A DNA stretch of 64,000 nucleotides from assembly GCA_963169105.1 (NCBI GenBank), contig OY720636.1, positions 108,190,539 through 108,254,538 of the forward strand. The letters are read 5' to 3'. A program made the translations under genes and the position numbers. Under the pieces are notes generated by a model, which saw only the letters and a program-made list of their open reading frames with translations, made no database searches and was not told the origin of the DNA. Origin of the DNA: Ceriagrion tenellum (lineage: Eukaryota; Arthropoda; Insecta; Odonata; Coenagrionidae). Shown piece by piece: positions 10,640 to 20,399 of this stretch; position 1 is the stretch's first letter, and every line of letters starts with the position of its first letter.

Positions 10640-11262
10640 ATTCATCAATTTCTGAGGCGACGCCGCGTCGCTGCAGCCAGTCGTTTCAGTCCTCTGCTGC
10701 CCTCTTTAATTCCACTTAACTTCGCAAACCCTTGAGGCTCTTCATATTTTCTAAATAGTTCTTCCTCGGTCCTCCTTTTCCTTTCTTTCGTTAGAACTTA
10801 CGTGCTAAAATTCCTGTCAAAAATTGGTCTCATCTTAACATGTGACCGACAAATGTATTCTTGAAATTATTTCTCGCTTTGTACATGTCACATTTTTTAT
10901 ATTTTTTCCGACTATGTTTTCGACATACAATGTCATCTTCAAGGAAATTATTACATGTGTCGCGTGTCCACTAACCTGAAACTAACTTTACAGTAATCTT
11001 CCGTCTTTCATAGTTTCCAATAATCTTCTCGGTTCAGTGATCTGCTGTGTTACTTAATCATTCGTTTTCCGGTCTATCGATCTCGTATGTTTCATTCTTC
11101 TACGCATCCACGTCTCTATCGCTTCTAATTTTGTTCTCTCCCATCTACCGATGGTCCAACTCCCACTTCCTTATAGTAATGTGCACTAGACGAGGGTTCT
11201 GACAAAAGCCGACACTACATGAACACGTCTTCTATGAATTTCCTCCCAATCTTAATGTGTAT
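10640..11262 (-). mobile_element. RTE-type LINE C-terminal remnant, split by an insertion
   Basis: The minus strand reads ERTKLEAIETWMRRRMKH, then a segment ending RRLLETMKDGRLL. After the insertion at 10872-10952 it resumes as FVGHMLR, YLENMKSLKGLRS and VELKRAAED.NDWLQRR. This is the C-terminal module of RTE-like elements (GSETWT / E.WMWRRM / W.GH..R / W..R). Several stops and frame changes mark it as old. It lies directly beside a CT/CpG island and is the only RTE remnant of the four that is in minus orientation. Confidence 0.7.
10872..10952 (-). mobile_element. short hammerhead-like insertion with 9-bp target duplication
   Basis: GAAATTATT occurs at 10863-10871 and again at 10944-10952, bracketing about 72 bp that breaks the RTE reading. 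On the minus strand the insert reads UUGAAGA, then U, then GACAU-UGU-AUGUC, then GAAAAC. This is a hammerhead-like core with a 5-bp helix II, with the first C of CUGANGA changed to U. It resembles the motifs in the inverted repeats at 15731 and 18428, so it is probably a truncated piece of a Penelope-like or retrozyme-like element. Confidence 0.5.
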
Positions 11263-11289
11263 CAAGACAGGATTTGCGCCGTATGGAGA

Positions 11290-11470
11290 CATGTGACATA
11301 GTTATATGTAATAATTTATTTCTGTTACCGATTACGTGATTTATTTTTCTTGCTGTCTTGTTCGTTTGTTTACGATTTTTATTTACCTTCATCAGCTCTC
11401 TTTGCTACCGAAAATATAAAATTCCTGTTGCAAGTGTACAATAAAATTTTATTCTATTCTACATTTACTT
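11290..11470 (+). mobile_element. possible LINE 3' tail
   Basis: The sequence ends ACAATAAAATTTTATTCTATTCTAC, an AATAAA signal followed by a TTCTA microsatellite, like the better-supported tail at 13692. No coding part is recognised. Confidence 0.25.
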
Positions 11471-12639
11471 AAAAAAATAAAACACGTCTCTTTGTTCTGG
11501 AAGAGATGAACGTCTCCGTGTGATAACCATTTTACTCCACGAGGATTCGAGCACGGATGTACCGATTTCCGTTAAGGAGTGTATTATTCTAGTCGGTTAC
11601 TCATCGCTCATCATTGCTATTCGCAGTGATTTGGATGTTCTTCTGAAACTGTGGTAATCCATCACTAAATTTATTTTCGCGTGGAAACTCAAGAATGACC
11701 TCCACTTGCGGCAAGGATCATAGTGATTGAGCATCATCATCATCACTTGATTTAAAAACGTGTATCAGTGCCAGTATATGCTTAATAGTCGGTGGATTTG
11801 GGGAAGGGGAGATTAGCTGAGAGGAATAGATGGGGAAACATTTATTTTATCACGGCGGAGAGGATTTGGGATTCGGTGGGGAACAGACACTCATTAAGAG
11901 GATTTAAGCGAGTCACGACTTCTTTTTTCAAATATCGACCTATTCTAAATCTCTGGTAATTATTCTCATTTGAGGGATGGTGGGATCGCTTGAGAATTTT
12001 GCTTGAATTGTTGGAAGAGATGTAATTAATCGGAGTGTTCGGGATGAGGAGGCTGCGCTTATTTTGGCCAAAACCTTGTAAACGGATTGACACTGAGCTG
12101 AGTGAGCCAGAGGTAACACATAGAAGAGTTTTTTTTGTCTCTGATTATGTTTCCTTATGTCTACGTGGATTTGTGACATAAATTGTACAGCTTGGCGAAG
12201 AAAATATCTCTAATTCGTAACTTTTAGTTCCTGATTCTCCCACATGTGAGGTAACAAGGAAAATGACCGCACATGGCGCACGAAATATTCAGTGTATAGA
12301 GGATTAAGTGTAGAATGAGCAGTTCGATCTCGGGTGAAACTTTAACCTGCACCTACATTCAATTGCTTAAAATTATAATAATGACCTCATTACTCCTCTG
12401 AAAGTTGTGGTCTTTTTGTTAAATGTTGTAGGGATCGGATGAATTTCACTGTACTTTAATGGGGTTGCCGTCATTACTTAGGCACTTCCTGAATTCGTTG
12501 AATTTTTTATTGAACGGAGTTATTGTTCATCATAGTAAATGTCTAATGATATGAAGCCCGTTTCAAGTGACGTAATTTGGAGACCCAAGGCGGCTGACTC
12601 TTGACCTCTGGGGATTTTCTCCCAGATATCAGATTATTT
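11471..12639. other. no gene recognised
   Basis: AT-rich DNA. A B-box-like GTGCTCGAATCC (minus strand, about 11550) might be a worn tRNA-derived SINE head, but no A-box is convincing. Confidence 0.45.
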
Positions 12640-13120
12640 CTGTATGTTTCAAATTCCTCGCTCGCTGGATCTTTTCCCCATCTCAAACCCCCCCCTCTCC
12701 ACTCCCCCAATTCGTCTGTTCGTTCTCCCCTTCAAGATCACCATCTCCCAGCGATGACCTCCGCTTCTTTAGAAATGAAAAGGAGGGACGGCTCGGAAGA
12801 ATAAGTCTCGCTGCTGTTCCTTTTCTTCTTCTCCTTCCTCTGCTCCTCCTTGTGTGTGTGTGTGTCTCTCTCTCTCCCGCCCACTCACTTTCTCTTTCTC
12901 TCTCTGGAGCCGAGACCTCGTTTTTATTTTTGTACTTTTTTCGCCTCCCATTGTTTTCCCCACCTTTTCCTTTCCTCCTTCCCCGCGTTTTTCTTTTTGT
13001 TCGGTGAGGCGCGTCTTACACCGTAACGCAGGGTTTTGACCCTCTTTTCTCGTGAGCGGGGGTGGGGGGGATGAGTGGAATCGCCCCACCTTGCGGAGGG
13101 AGGGAGGGTAGGGTAAAGAG
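12640..13120. promoter_or_regulatory. CT-rich island with (TG)n and (TC)n tracts
   Basis: Strongly pyrimidine-biased on the plus strand, with TGTGTGTGTGTC followed by TCTCTCTC near 12851-12910 and G runs near 13060. The ORFs are low-complexity. A GAGA-type regulatory tract is one reading; nothing proves function. Confidence 0.3.
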
Positions 13121-13329
13121 GCCATTATCATCGTCTAATCGCGATCGGGAGGCTTTGTTTATGCGATTGCTCGACGCTTTGCATTGTTATTATTTTGAAA
13201 CGGTATTTTTTCATTGGTCGTTCAATCCTAAGATTGGTTGACTGCAGCCCTCCACCCTTCCCTGGCTGGCAATTTTTCAATCTAAACTGTATGAAATTTT
13301 ATTGAATGAATGTGCTCCAGAATAGTTTA

Positions 13330-13692
13330 GCTTGGTCAGTATCTAATTCGCATTGCCAATTTTTTTTTTAGTCGACGAAAATTGTTTTTTTTCCTCATGG
13401 TCTGTTTATGTTTTTTTATCTTGTACCTTATATCTATATATATATATATATATATCTTGTATTTATGCCTACCCTTGAGTTCAGCTGTGTAACATGTACA
13501 GTTATTGTTTTTCAACGAGAGTCGTTGTTTATGTCTTTTTCTTTATACATTGTATGTTATTAAGCTCTATTTATTTTTTGATTTGAAGTAAGTGATATGT
13601 TAATTTATTAATTACCTCGCTGCAATTTTAGTTTATTATATCGCTGCTCTAAGGGACCTGTCCCAGGGTATAATAAATGTTTATTCTATTCT
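13330..13692 (+). mobile_element. non-LTR retrotransposon 3' UTR and tail
   Basis: A T-rich segment with (TA)n near 13434-13456 ends GGGACCTGTCCCAGGGTA, then AATAAATGTT and TTCTATTCTATTC. A GGGACC..GGTCCC-type hairpin, an AATAAA signal and a pentamer microsatellite form a typical LINE 3' end. No ORF remains upstream, so the family is not assigned. Confidence 0.45.
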
Positions 13693-14138
13693 ATTCCCTA
13701 GCTAATGATAGTTCCCTTACCTCCTGGTATCTCTTCCTGTGTACTTTCCTCTTTATTTGGTCCGTGAACTTATTCCTGGGTCTTATCTCTGGGGACTTTT
13801 CCCCTCTATTTTGCCGTCAATTGAAATTCGATTGAAACGCAAGTTTCCCCAAATTCCCTTGAAACGCTAGTTTCCTTCAAATTACTTAGCCCTTTACTTA
13901 CACGTTCTACTCGGTTATCCGCCCTTCATCAATAATTTGTTTGCAGATGGGAAAGTGTGCTGAGTAACTAGCAACAGTGGAAAATTAAATTCACGCCCTA
14001 AGGTGAGGGGGCAAGTCCCCACCACCAATGGCTTCCCACCAATATCAGGAACCCAAAAAAATTACCTAGATTGGGTCCTCCTAAATTGTTTATGACCGAT
14101 AAGTGATAAAAAAGTGAATAAAACCAGAGTTTAGATGA

Positions 14139-15045
14139 CTTTTTTTTTAATAATAATAATAATAATTTTATTACAAAGTTTACAAGTTTTAAAAAAGTAA
14201 TAACAAATATATAAGGAATAAGACGGTTTGGTCCTGCTAAGCCTTTAAAGGCTTGTCAGCAGGTGCCATATTTTAAATTCAGTGATCGGATATAAGTTCA
14301 ACGAAATGAATAACATGAAATAACGTTCATAACATTTTTTAACAATAGATTTCCAAAAGCAACTCAAAAAATAGTTTACAATACAAAAGTTGGTTTACAA
14401 TCCAAAATATACAAAGTGTAATGTATTATTTTTATATTGTAATTTGTTTTTGTATTTTTTTTGGTACAATACAATGCAATAAGATTTTACAGTAGTTCAT
14501 TACGAGGAAAAAAAAGTATACCTTAAACTAACAGAGAAGAACAAAGAATACAAAAAAAGGAGAAAAAAAGAAACTTGAAACATGAAAAAGGGGAAAATAC
14601 ACTTGATGAAGGCATGAATGTTAAAATTAATTTTGAATTATAATTTTGTAATATATACGTATACCTACATAAGCAAATATACCCTTACATACATATATTC
14701 ATACGCACTTGAGTACATATATGTATACACAAAGAGATTCAAAATTTCCAGTGTACTGAATGGTGCAATGATAGAATATATATAACCCAAGATGAATTAG
14801 TAGTATTTTCATCATACAATCGTAATTGTGACAATTTTATAGATCAATATGAAACAATATCTCTGTTAATATAAGTTCTATGAATTAAAATTATAAATTC
14901 ATGAGGCATGTTATTTATAAATCTGTTAACAAGTTTTCTTTAAGCCAATGCTTAACCTTTTCTTTTAATTCTGATATTTTATCAATTATTTGTATCGATT
15001 GCGGTAAATGGTTTAGTAGCTTAGGAACTGTGTATGCTAGTGTTC
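14139..15045 (-). mobile_element. L2/CR1-group LINE 3' end
   Basis: In minus orientation a coding remnant at about 14917-15040 reads VPKLLNHLPQSIQIIDKIS and then ELKEKVKHWLKENL followed by a stop. This is the classic last block of L2/CR1-group reverse transcriptases (LWN.LP..I....FK..LK.WL). A 3' UTR of about 750 bp follows, with a strong stem-loop at about 14235-14265 (CCTGCT..AAGCC / GGCTT.AGCAGG). It ends in (TAA)n at 14149-14170. A stem-loop near the tail is a usual recognition signal for LINE reverse transcriptase. The copy is 5'-truncated. Confidence 0.75.
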
Positions 15046-15199
15046 AAACTTAATTTATCAGATTCGATAGATTTCTTTTTTATTTCTCATGAGTACTAAA
15101 GGAAGAAACCTCGTGAAATCCCGAAAATACGTGTCGTCTTAGCGTGTATGAGGGTAATTTTGAGATTTTCCTGAGAAAACACAGAATGTTAAATGAGTT

Positions 15200-15565
15200 T
15201 CTCGCAATTTTTTGCTGCGGGTATTTACAGCTTTAAAGAAGGAATGTATACCTATCCTTTGGCGGAGTTTATCATGTATTTAATCGCTTATATAAGTTCT
15301 AGGGATAGAATCCGGGTTTAAATATTATACTTCACGTCGTACTCAAAACTCGCATGATCTTAATTTTTCAAGTAATCTTAGCGTAGAATGAAAACTCCGA
15401 CTATCTTGTGGCTCCCTTTCTAGTCCTTCCATCAGCTGTGTAACAAACGTTAGTGCTCGCAGTATTTTTTTATCAAATCGTGCAGATGTCCTTTTTATTT
15501 TATTTATTTCGCGAACTAAATCTTATTGTACAGCATCCAAAATGCTGGCGGCATATTCAAGGTTA
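15200..15565 (-). mobile_element. diverged CR1/Jockey-group LINE fragment
   Basis: The minus strand reads LEYAASILDAVQ, then a stop and LVREINKIKRTSARFDK and later QLMEGLERE. This parallels the LEYAASIWDPG...KDLT...INKIQR...QLLEGLRWE order of copies A to G, but is much more diverged. It is probably an older member or a related family. Confidence 0.55.
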
Positions 15566-15730
15566 TTGTTAAATTTGATGGATTCGACTAATTTTACTGG
15601 AATAATGAATGATATATGCGTGGAAAGCCCAGTAGCGTCGTTAGTAACGCATGGAAATTATCAGATCGAATAGTAATATTCAAAAAGGAAATGGTTCCAA
15701 GCTTGACTTTGTGGAAGTAATTCATAGAAA

Positions 15731-15889
15731 CTTAAATAAAACTTTGTGTACTCCACTATAGGTTTAATAACACGACCCGGGTTTCGACACTTCGTGTCAT
15801 CTTCAGGTCAAAGATGAAGATGACACGAAGTGTCGAAACCCGGGTCGTGTTATTAAACCTATAGTGGAGTATACAGAGTTTTATTTAAG
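15731..15889. repeat. near-perfect palindrome with hammerhead-like core
   Basis: A 75-bp left arm (15731-15805) and right arm (15815-15889) differ at two positions and are separated by 9 bp. The minus strand of the left arm carries CUGAAGA, then U, then GACAC-GAA-GUGUC, then GAAACCCGGGUC. This matches a hammerhead core with a 5-bp helix II and a palindromic helix III (ACCCGGGU), an arrangement reported for dimer-forming hammerheads in Penelope-like elements. Relative to the canonical ribozyme there is one extra U before helix II. The right arm lacks the first C of the core. Confidence 0.75.
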
Positions 15890-16255
15890 TTACTAGCAGT
15901 ATTCAACTCAGGCAATTCGAGCAGAGAGATATAAAAGCCTAATGCTTCTGGACAGAAGGTTCATCTCGAAATTTTTCATTGGGAATTTGTGTATCAAATT
16001 ATGAATCAGTTTTCTTTAGACTTTGCGGTGTTAATCTCTAATGGTGCATTTTAAAGTTTGAACCTAAAATCGTAAGATGTGCATTTTATTTATACCTTTT
16101 TCCTTGTTTTGTAGTCCGAACAATTCTTTTGGCGACGTAATTAAAGTAAAATTTGCCTACTGCAAGTGTGTATCGGGGAATCACGTTCAATACATGTAAA
16201 CGAATCTGAATATATTCCTTGCCAATGCTTTGTTTTGGTCTCAATTCTTTTTGGG
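15890..16255. other. no gene recognised
   Basis: AT-rich spacer between the palindrome and the minisatellite; nothing seen. Confidence 0.5.
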
Positions 16256-17152
16256 GAAATCGTTACTTGTTTATAAATTTTATTACGTATGTTTTCCACA
16301 ATTAGTCAATATTTCGATTGTTAACTGTGTACGTAAGTGTCAAATGGAATCGAATCTGGAACCATTTGAAATCGTTACTTGTTTATAAATTTTATTACGT
16401 ATGTTTTCCACAATTAGTCAATATTTCCATTGTTAACTGTGTACGTAAGTGTCAAATGGAATCGAATCTGGAACCATTTGAAATCGTTACTTGTTTATAA
16501 ATTTTATTACGTATGTTTTCCACAATTAGTCAATATTTCCATTGTTAACTGTGTACGTAAGTGTCAAATGGAATCGAATCTGGAACCATTTGAAATCGTT
16601 ACTTGTTTATAAATTTTATTACGTATGTTTTCCACAATTAGTCAATATTTCCATTGTTAACTGTGTACGTAAGTGTCAAATGGAATCGAATCTGGAACCA
16701 TTTGAAATCGTTACTTGTTTATAAATTTTATTACGTATGTTTTCCACAATTAGTCAATATTTCCATTGTTAACTGTGTACGTAAGTGTCAAATGGAATCG
16801 AATCTGGAACCATTTGAAATCGTTACTTGTTTATAAATTTTATTACGTATGTTTTCCACAATTAGTCAATATTTCCATTGTTAACTGTGTACGTAAGTGT
16901 CAAATGGAATCGAATCTGGAACCATTTGAAATCGTTACTTGTTTATAAATTTTATTACGTATGTTTTCCACAATTAGTCAATATTTCCATTGTTAACTGT
17001 GTACGTAAGTGTCAAATGGAATCGAATCTGGAACCATTTGAAATCGTTACTTGTTTATAAATTTTATTACGTATGTTTTCCACAATTAGTCAATATTTCC
17101 ATTGTTAACTGTGTACATAAGTTTCAAATGGAATCGAATCTGGAACCATTTG
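16256..17152. repeat. minisatellite, 8 units of 112 bp
   Basis: Eight head-to-tail copies span 897 bp. Units 2 to 7 appear identical. Unit 1 differs at one base (TTTCGATTG for TTTCCATTG) and unit 8 at two positions (TACATAAGTTTC for TACGTAAGTGTC). The unit is about 65 percent AT. Because 112 is not a multiple of three, the frames shift between units, and the recurring 60-codon ORFs are not a protein repeat. Confidence 0.95.
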
Positions 17153-17335
17153 CTGCCTTATCTTTCGTAATACCTATTCTTGCCATGGAATCGATATTTC
17201 GGAGGTATTAAAGATTTAGATACTGTAAAATATGTCAGAAATGCAATCTCGCGCGTTTTTCTGATGCTGAAGTACGATAAAAGTATACCAAAATAGTTGC
17301 TCGAATGTCTCGTATGTTGTCTCACCTTTTTCTGC

Positions 17336-17490
17336 CGAAGTAACAGGACTGCCTGGCGAGTGATTCACTTCAGACTTCACCGTGACCGTGTGCTGTTTAC
17401 GATTCTCCGGCTTCGTCCCTCTCTCAAAGTTATGCACCGCCTTAGGGATGCATGGTGTGTTACGTAACGCGATGAGAAGTTCTCCGTGTC
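17336..17490 (-). other. candidate host coding exon
   Basis: A minus-strand frame reads GELLIALRNTPCIPKAVHNF and continues RGTKPENRKQHTVTVKSEVN to SPGSPVTSAEK. It then meets AAAAAG/GTGAGA, a good splice donor with the exon ending at 17336. VKSE is a SUMO-type motif and the serine/proline-rich context resembles disordered parts of transcription factors, but no domain is present. The acceptor is unclear: the frame opens after a stop near 17507, and a pyrimidine-rich TTCTATTCCACGTCGTCGAG is one option. The DNA is CpG-richer than its surroundings and other frames upstream are also open, which weakens the case. Confidence 0.3.
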
Positions 17491-17910
17491 TCGACGACGT
17501 GGAATAGAATCACAACACTGTCTTCTCGGCTCCGCATCGCGTCCCCCTCGAACGCATAATCGATGACCGTGGTAATCTCGTTACTCGAGGACACGTGCGG
17601 AGTAAGTGCGCCTTCTTCTTGGTTTGGCGCCGTTTCCGAAATGCAGAGAGCCGACACATTCGGTCTCCAGGAGGTGCGACGAACATCGCGTTAGCGTGCA
17701 TAATAACTTAGGCCTGCTCAAGTTCGTCCCGCCACGTGAGTCGACTGTGAATGATTCAGACTCGGCGATGGCATGCTGTCTGTAAAGGCTTAGTAGATCC
17801 GTGAGCCTTGACTGCCAACCGGGTTCTACTGCTGCTTAGTCCTCTTCGGAGGTGATGGAGTGAAAATTCTCCGTAAGAGTTAACGGATTGTAAATTCAAT
17901 TCAAACGGAT

Positions 17911-18338
17911 TTTAATTGAAGAAGTTTTACGAATAGCCGGTGGGGAAGGATGTTTAACGAACAGCATGTTGTAAGGTACAAAATTGTTGAATATTTTCTG
18001 AGATATAGCATCCCTCTGATAACAATACTGGGAAAACAGAGCCAGGAGAATTACTGAGGATTACCAAGGGTGGACGGAATCCGAAAAAAATAATGAGGGA
18101 CGTTTAAATTAAGATTTGCGAAGGAATAATTGACGTTCCCTGAAAAACATTAACTGAGAAGCGTAGCCACTCAATCTTCGAATTTGGTGATGATTCACTT
18201 TTAAATCTCAATGTCCGCTAACCATCATGCACAGCCTTTTCCCGTTCAAAATTTCTTAACTCTCATTTCTTCTTCTTTGCCCATTTACCCTAAAAACAAT
18301 TTTTCCCTTCTTTTGGGGAATTCGAGAATTCGGACGAA
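17911..18338 (+). repeat. 428-bp segmental duplication, copy 1
   Basis: Nearly identical over its length to 22079-22506, from TTTTAAT.GAAGAAGTTTT to GAGAATTCGGACGAA. Only scattered substitutions and small indels were seen. No ORF, terminal repeat or tail is visible, so it is either an interspersed repeat of unknown type or a recent local duplication. Confidence 0.85.
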
Positions 18339-18427
18339 TTCTCCGTAAGATTGTCCCTTACGGAATACGGGCGTTTTCTAATAATGTTCATTTTCCTCAG
18401 TGGTAGTTCTTTTAAATCTAAACTACG

Positions 18428-18637
18428 GTGTAAAGAACACTTTGTATTTTTCCACAATTTATTTTCAATCGTGCAACTAGTTTCGACGTCATGCCTGATG
18501 CATGCATGATACGCCTTGCGAAGGAAAAATTGACGTTACTATGGAACTGAGCTTGTACCTGAAGATAACACCTTTGCGTCGAAACTAGTTGTACGATTGA
18601 AAACATAAAGTAGAAAAATACGAAGTGTTCTTTACAT
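18428..18637. repeat. inverted repeat with hammerhead-like core
   Basis: Arms at 18428-18490 and about 18576-18637 share TGTAAAGAACACT, TATTTTTC.AC and CGAAACTAGTTG-type blocks in inverted order. The plus strand of the right side reads ACCUGAAGAU, a weakened helix ending GCGUC, then GAAACUAGU: a CUGANGA/GAAA core with a palindromic ACUAGU helix III. The left arm has lost the first half of the core. The central 85 bp holds a 22-nt stretch (about 18517-18537) that also occurs in the adjacent 428-bp block. Confidence 0.65.
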
Positions 18638-18764
18638 CATGAATAATGTCCACGGAGTCACGCCTGAACTCACCGATTTATACGATAAAAATTACGATGT
18701 TGAGTGTAAAAGTAACAGTTAATTAATTTGCTAATGAGTGTACCTATAAAGGATATAAACTAAA

Positions 18765-19700
18765 AGTAAGTGGATTCCTTAACCTATCTCGGATGTACCA
18801 TAACGTGGGATGGAAGAAGTTTAACGCATATCAAGAGAAAAAAAAAGCCCAAGCTAAGACGTTCATGGGAAAAAGCAGCTGCTGTGCCTGAAGAAGATAG
18901 TGTTACAAACAAGGAAACAGAACGTGAAAGCATTCGTGTGGGACGTGGCACTCTATGGATCGGAAACATGGACCATTGGAAAATCTGTCCAGAAGAAACT
19001 GGAACTTTGAATCCTGGTACTGGAGGAGGATGCTGAAGATAATATGGACGGACAAGAAAGTAAATGCTGAAGTTTACGGAAGATTAAAAGAGGAAAGAAC
19101 CATACGGAAGACCATGCAGAAAAAGTAGAACCAGATGGTTTGGAAACACTCTGAGGCACAATGGGCTTGTATCTAATATAATTGGAGGCAAAATATAGGG
19201 AAAAATCCCCAGAGGAAGACCCAGGAACGAGTTTATGGACCAAATAAATAGGAAGATAGATAGGACAAGGTACCAGAAGGTAAGGAAACTAGCATTAGAT
19301 CCATGGGAAGGGTGGAGGGCTGCACATGGGCTTGTATAGAATATAATTGAAGGCAAAATATAGGGAAAAATCCCCACAGAAATATCCAGGAATGAGTTCA
19401 TGGACCAAATAAATAGGAAGATACATAGGACAAGGTACCAGAAGGTAAGGAAACTAGCATTAGATCCATGGGAAGGGTGGAGGGCTGCACATGGGCTTGT
19501 ATAGAATATAATTGAAGGCAAAACATAGGGAAAAATCCCCACAGAAATATCCAGGAATGAGTTCATGGACCAAATAAATAGGAAGATACATAGGACAAGG
19601 TACCAGAAGGTAAGGAAACTAGCATTAGATCCGTGGGAAGGGTGGAGGGCTACGGTGAACCGATCTTAGGATTGAACGACCAATGATGATGATGATGATG
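18765..19700 (+). mobile_element. RTE-type LINE 3' end with triplicated C-terminus
   Basis: The plus strand reads DSLTYLGCTITWDGRS, then, with a frameshift, a segment equivalent to VALYGSETWTIGKS, then RTRWFGNTLRHNGL, GKIPRGRPRNEFMDQI and RKLALDPWEGWRAA. These are the C-terminal RTE motifs (YLG..I..DG, LYGSETWT, RW.G...RH, GRP). It ends in (ATG)n at 19682-19700, as is usual for RTE tails. Frameshifts and internal stops make it inactive. The last 165 bp occur three times in tandem (listed separately). Confidence 0.85.
19157..19652 (+). repeat. tandem triplication of a 165-bp LINE segment
   Basis: Three head-to-tail 165-bp units begin near 19156, 19321 and 19486, each running from CAC.ATGGGCTTGTAT to GGGTGGAGGGCT. 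Units 2 and 3 are almost identical; unit 1 is more diverged. 165 is 55 codons, so the reading frame is kept and the antisense strand shows a repeated 55-residue ORF that is not real. Confidence 0.9.
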
Positions 19701-20179
19701 TACCTTTATTTCCATAAAAAATGATATATGTAACAGGTAAGCTTCCATATTGCATTTCAAAGTAGCAGTTAATTTATAATCGTCAAAATATTATGCGTAG
19801 TTGACCCCTGCGTGAGTGATTGAACAGAGGTGGAGATTATTAATGAATCTAAATTACGCTGTTCTGGGAATCTAAAAATAAGAGTTTAGCATCCAAATTA
19901 TATGTCAAAGTAGCAGCTTATTTACAGTCGTCCAAATATTATGTGTAGCTGACTTTGGTCCAGATGTTGTGGTGGGAAATTTCTTGCGGAGTTGGGCAAC
20001 CTCGATTCTCGTATTTGTATCATATAATGAAGATTACGCAATACGGAGGGCTAAGGAATCTCAAATGCCTGTGAAAACGTATTTGAAAAATTGGTAACGC
20101 ATGGTTTGCGTAATCGATTTTGAGGTCATATTTTTTATTTATCTTCACTATCCCGAGTACAGCACAATGTGCTAATTTA

Positions 20180-20320
20180 CGCCGGGTGGATAACAGAAAC
20201 AACGGACGAGATACAAACACCCAAGTCCTGGGCAGATAATATTCTACCCAGGCGGGACTCTAACCCGCGACCCTCAAGGTAGCAGGCGAGGACTTTACCC
20301 CGCCGCCACCGGGGATGGTT
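20180..20320 (-). mobile_element. tRNA-derived SINE (another family)
   Basis: The minus strand has an A-box-like GGTGGCGGCGGGGTAAAG and, 30-40 bp on, a B-box GGTTAGAGTCC in a CGCGGG/CCCGC stem. A body of about 80 bp follows with CTGCCCAGGACTTGGGTG. The head differs from the SINEs at 8.6 and 27 kb. Confidence 0.6.
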
Positions 20321-20399
20321 ATTTCTGCAGTACCTTTTTTTTTTAATTGTAACGAAATATTCCAGGCAACGGTCCGGGAAAAGAGCCCTACTCCACATC

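Noticed and set aside
16256..17152. Regular repeats as a CRISPR array
   Set aside because: There are no spacers: the 112-bp units abut and are identical; the DNA is eukaryotic in character.
16318..17211. Series of identical 60-codon ORFs that look like a repeated protein
   Set aside because: They result from the 112-bp minisatellite; 112 is not divisible by three, so frames shift between units.
19084..19566. 160-codon minus ORF with an internal repeat and hydrophobic segments
   Set aside because: It is the antisense of the triplicated LINE C-terminus, whose sense reading has clear RTE motifs.
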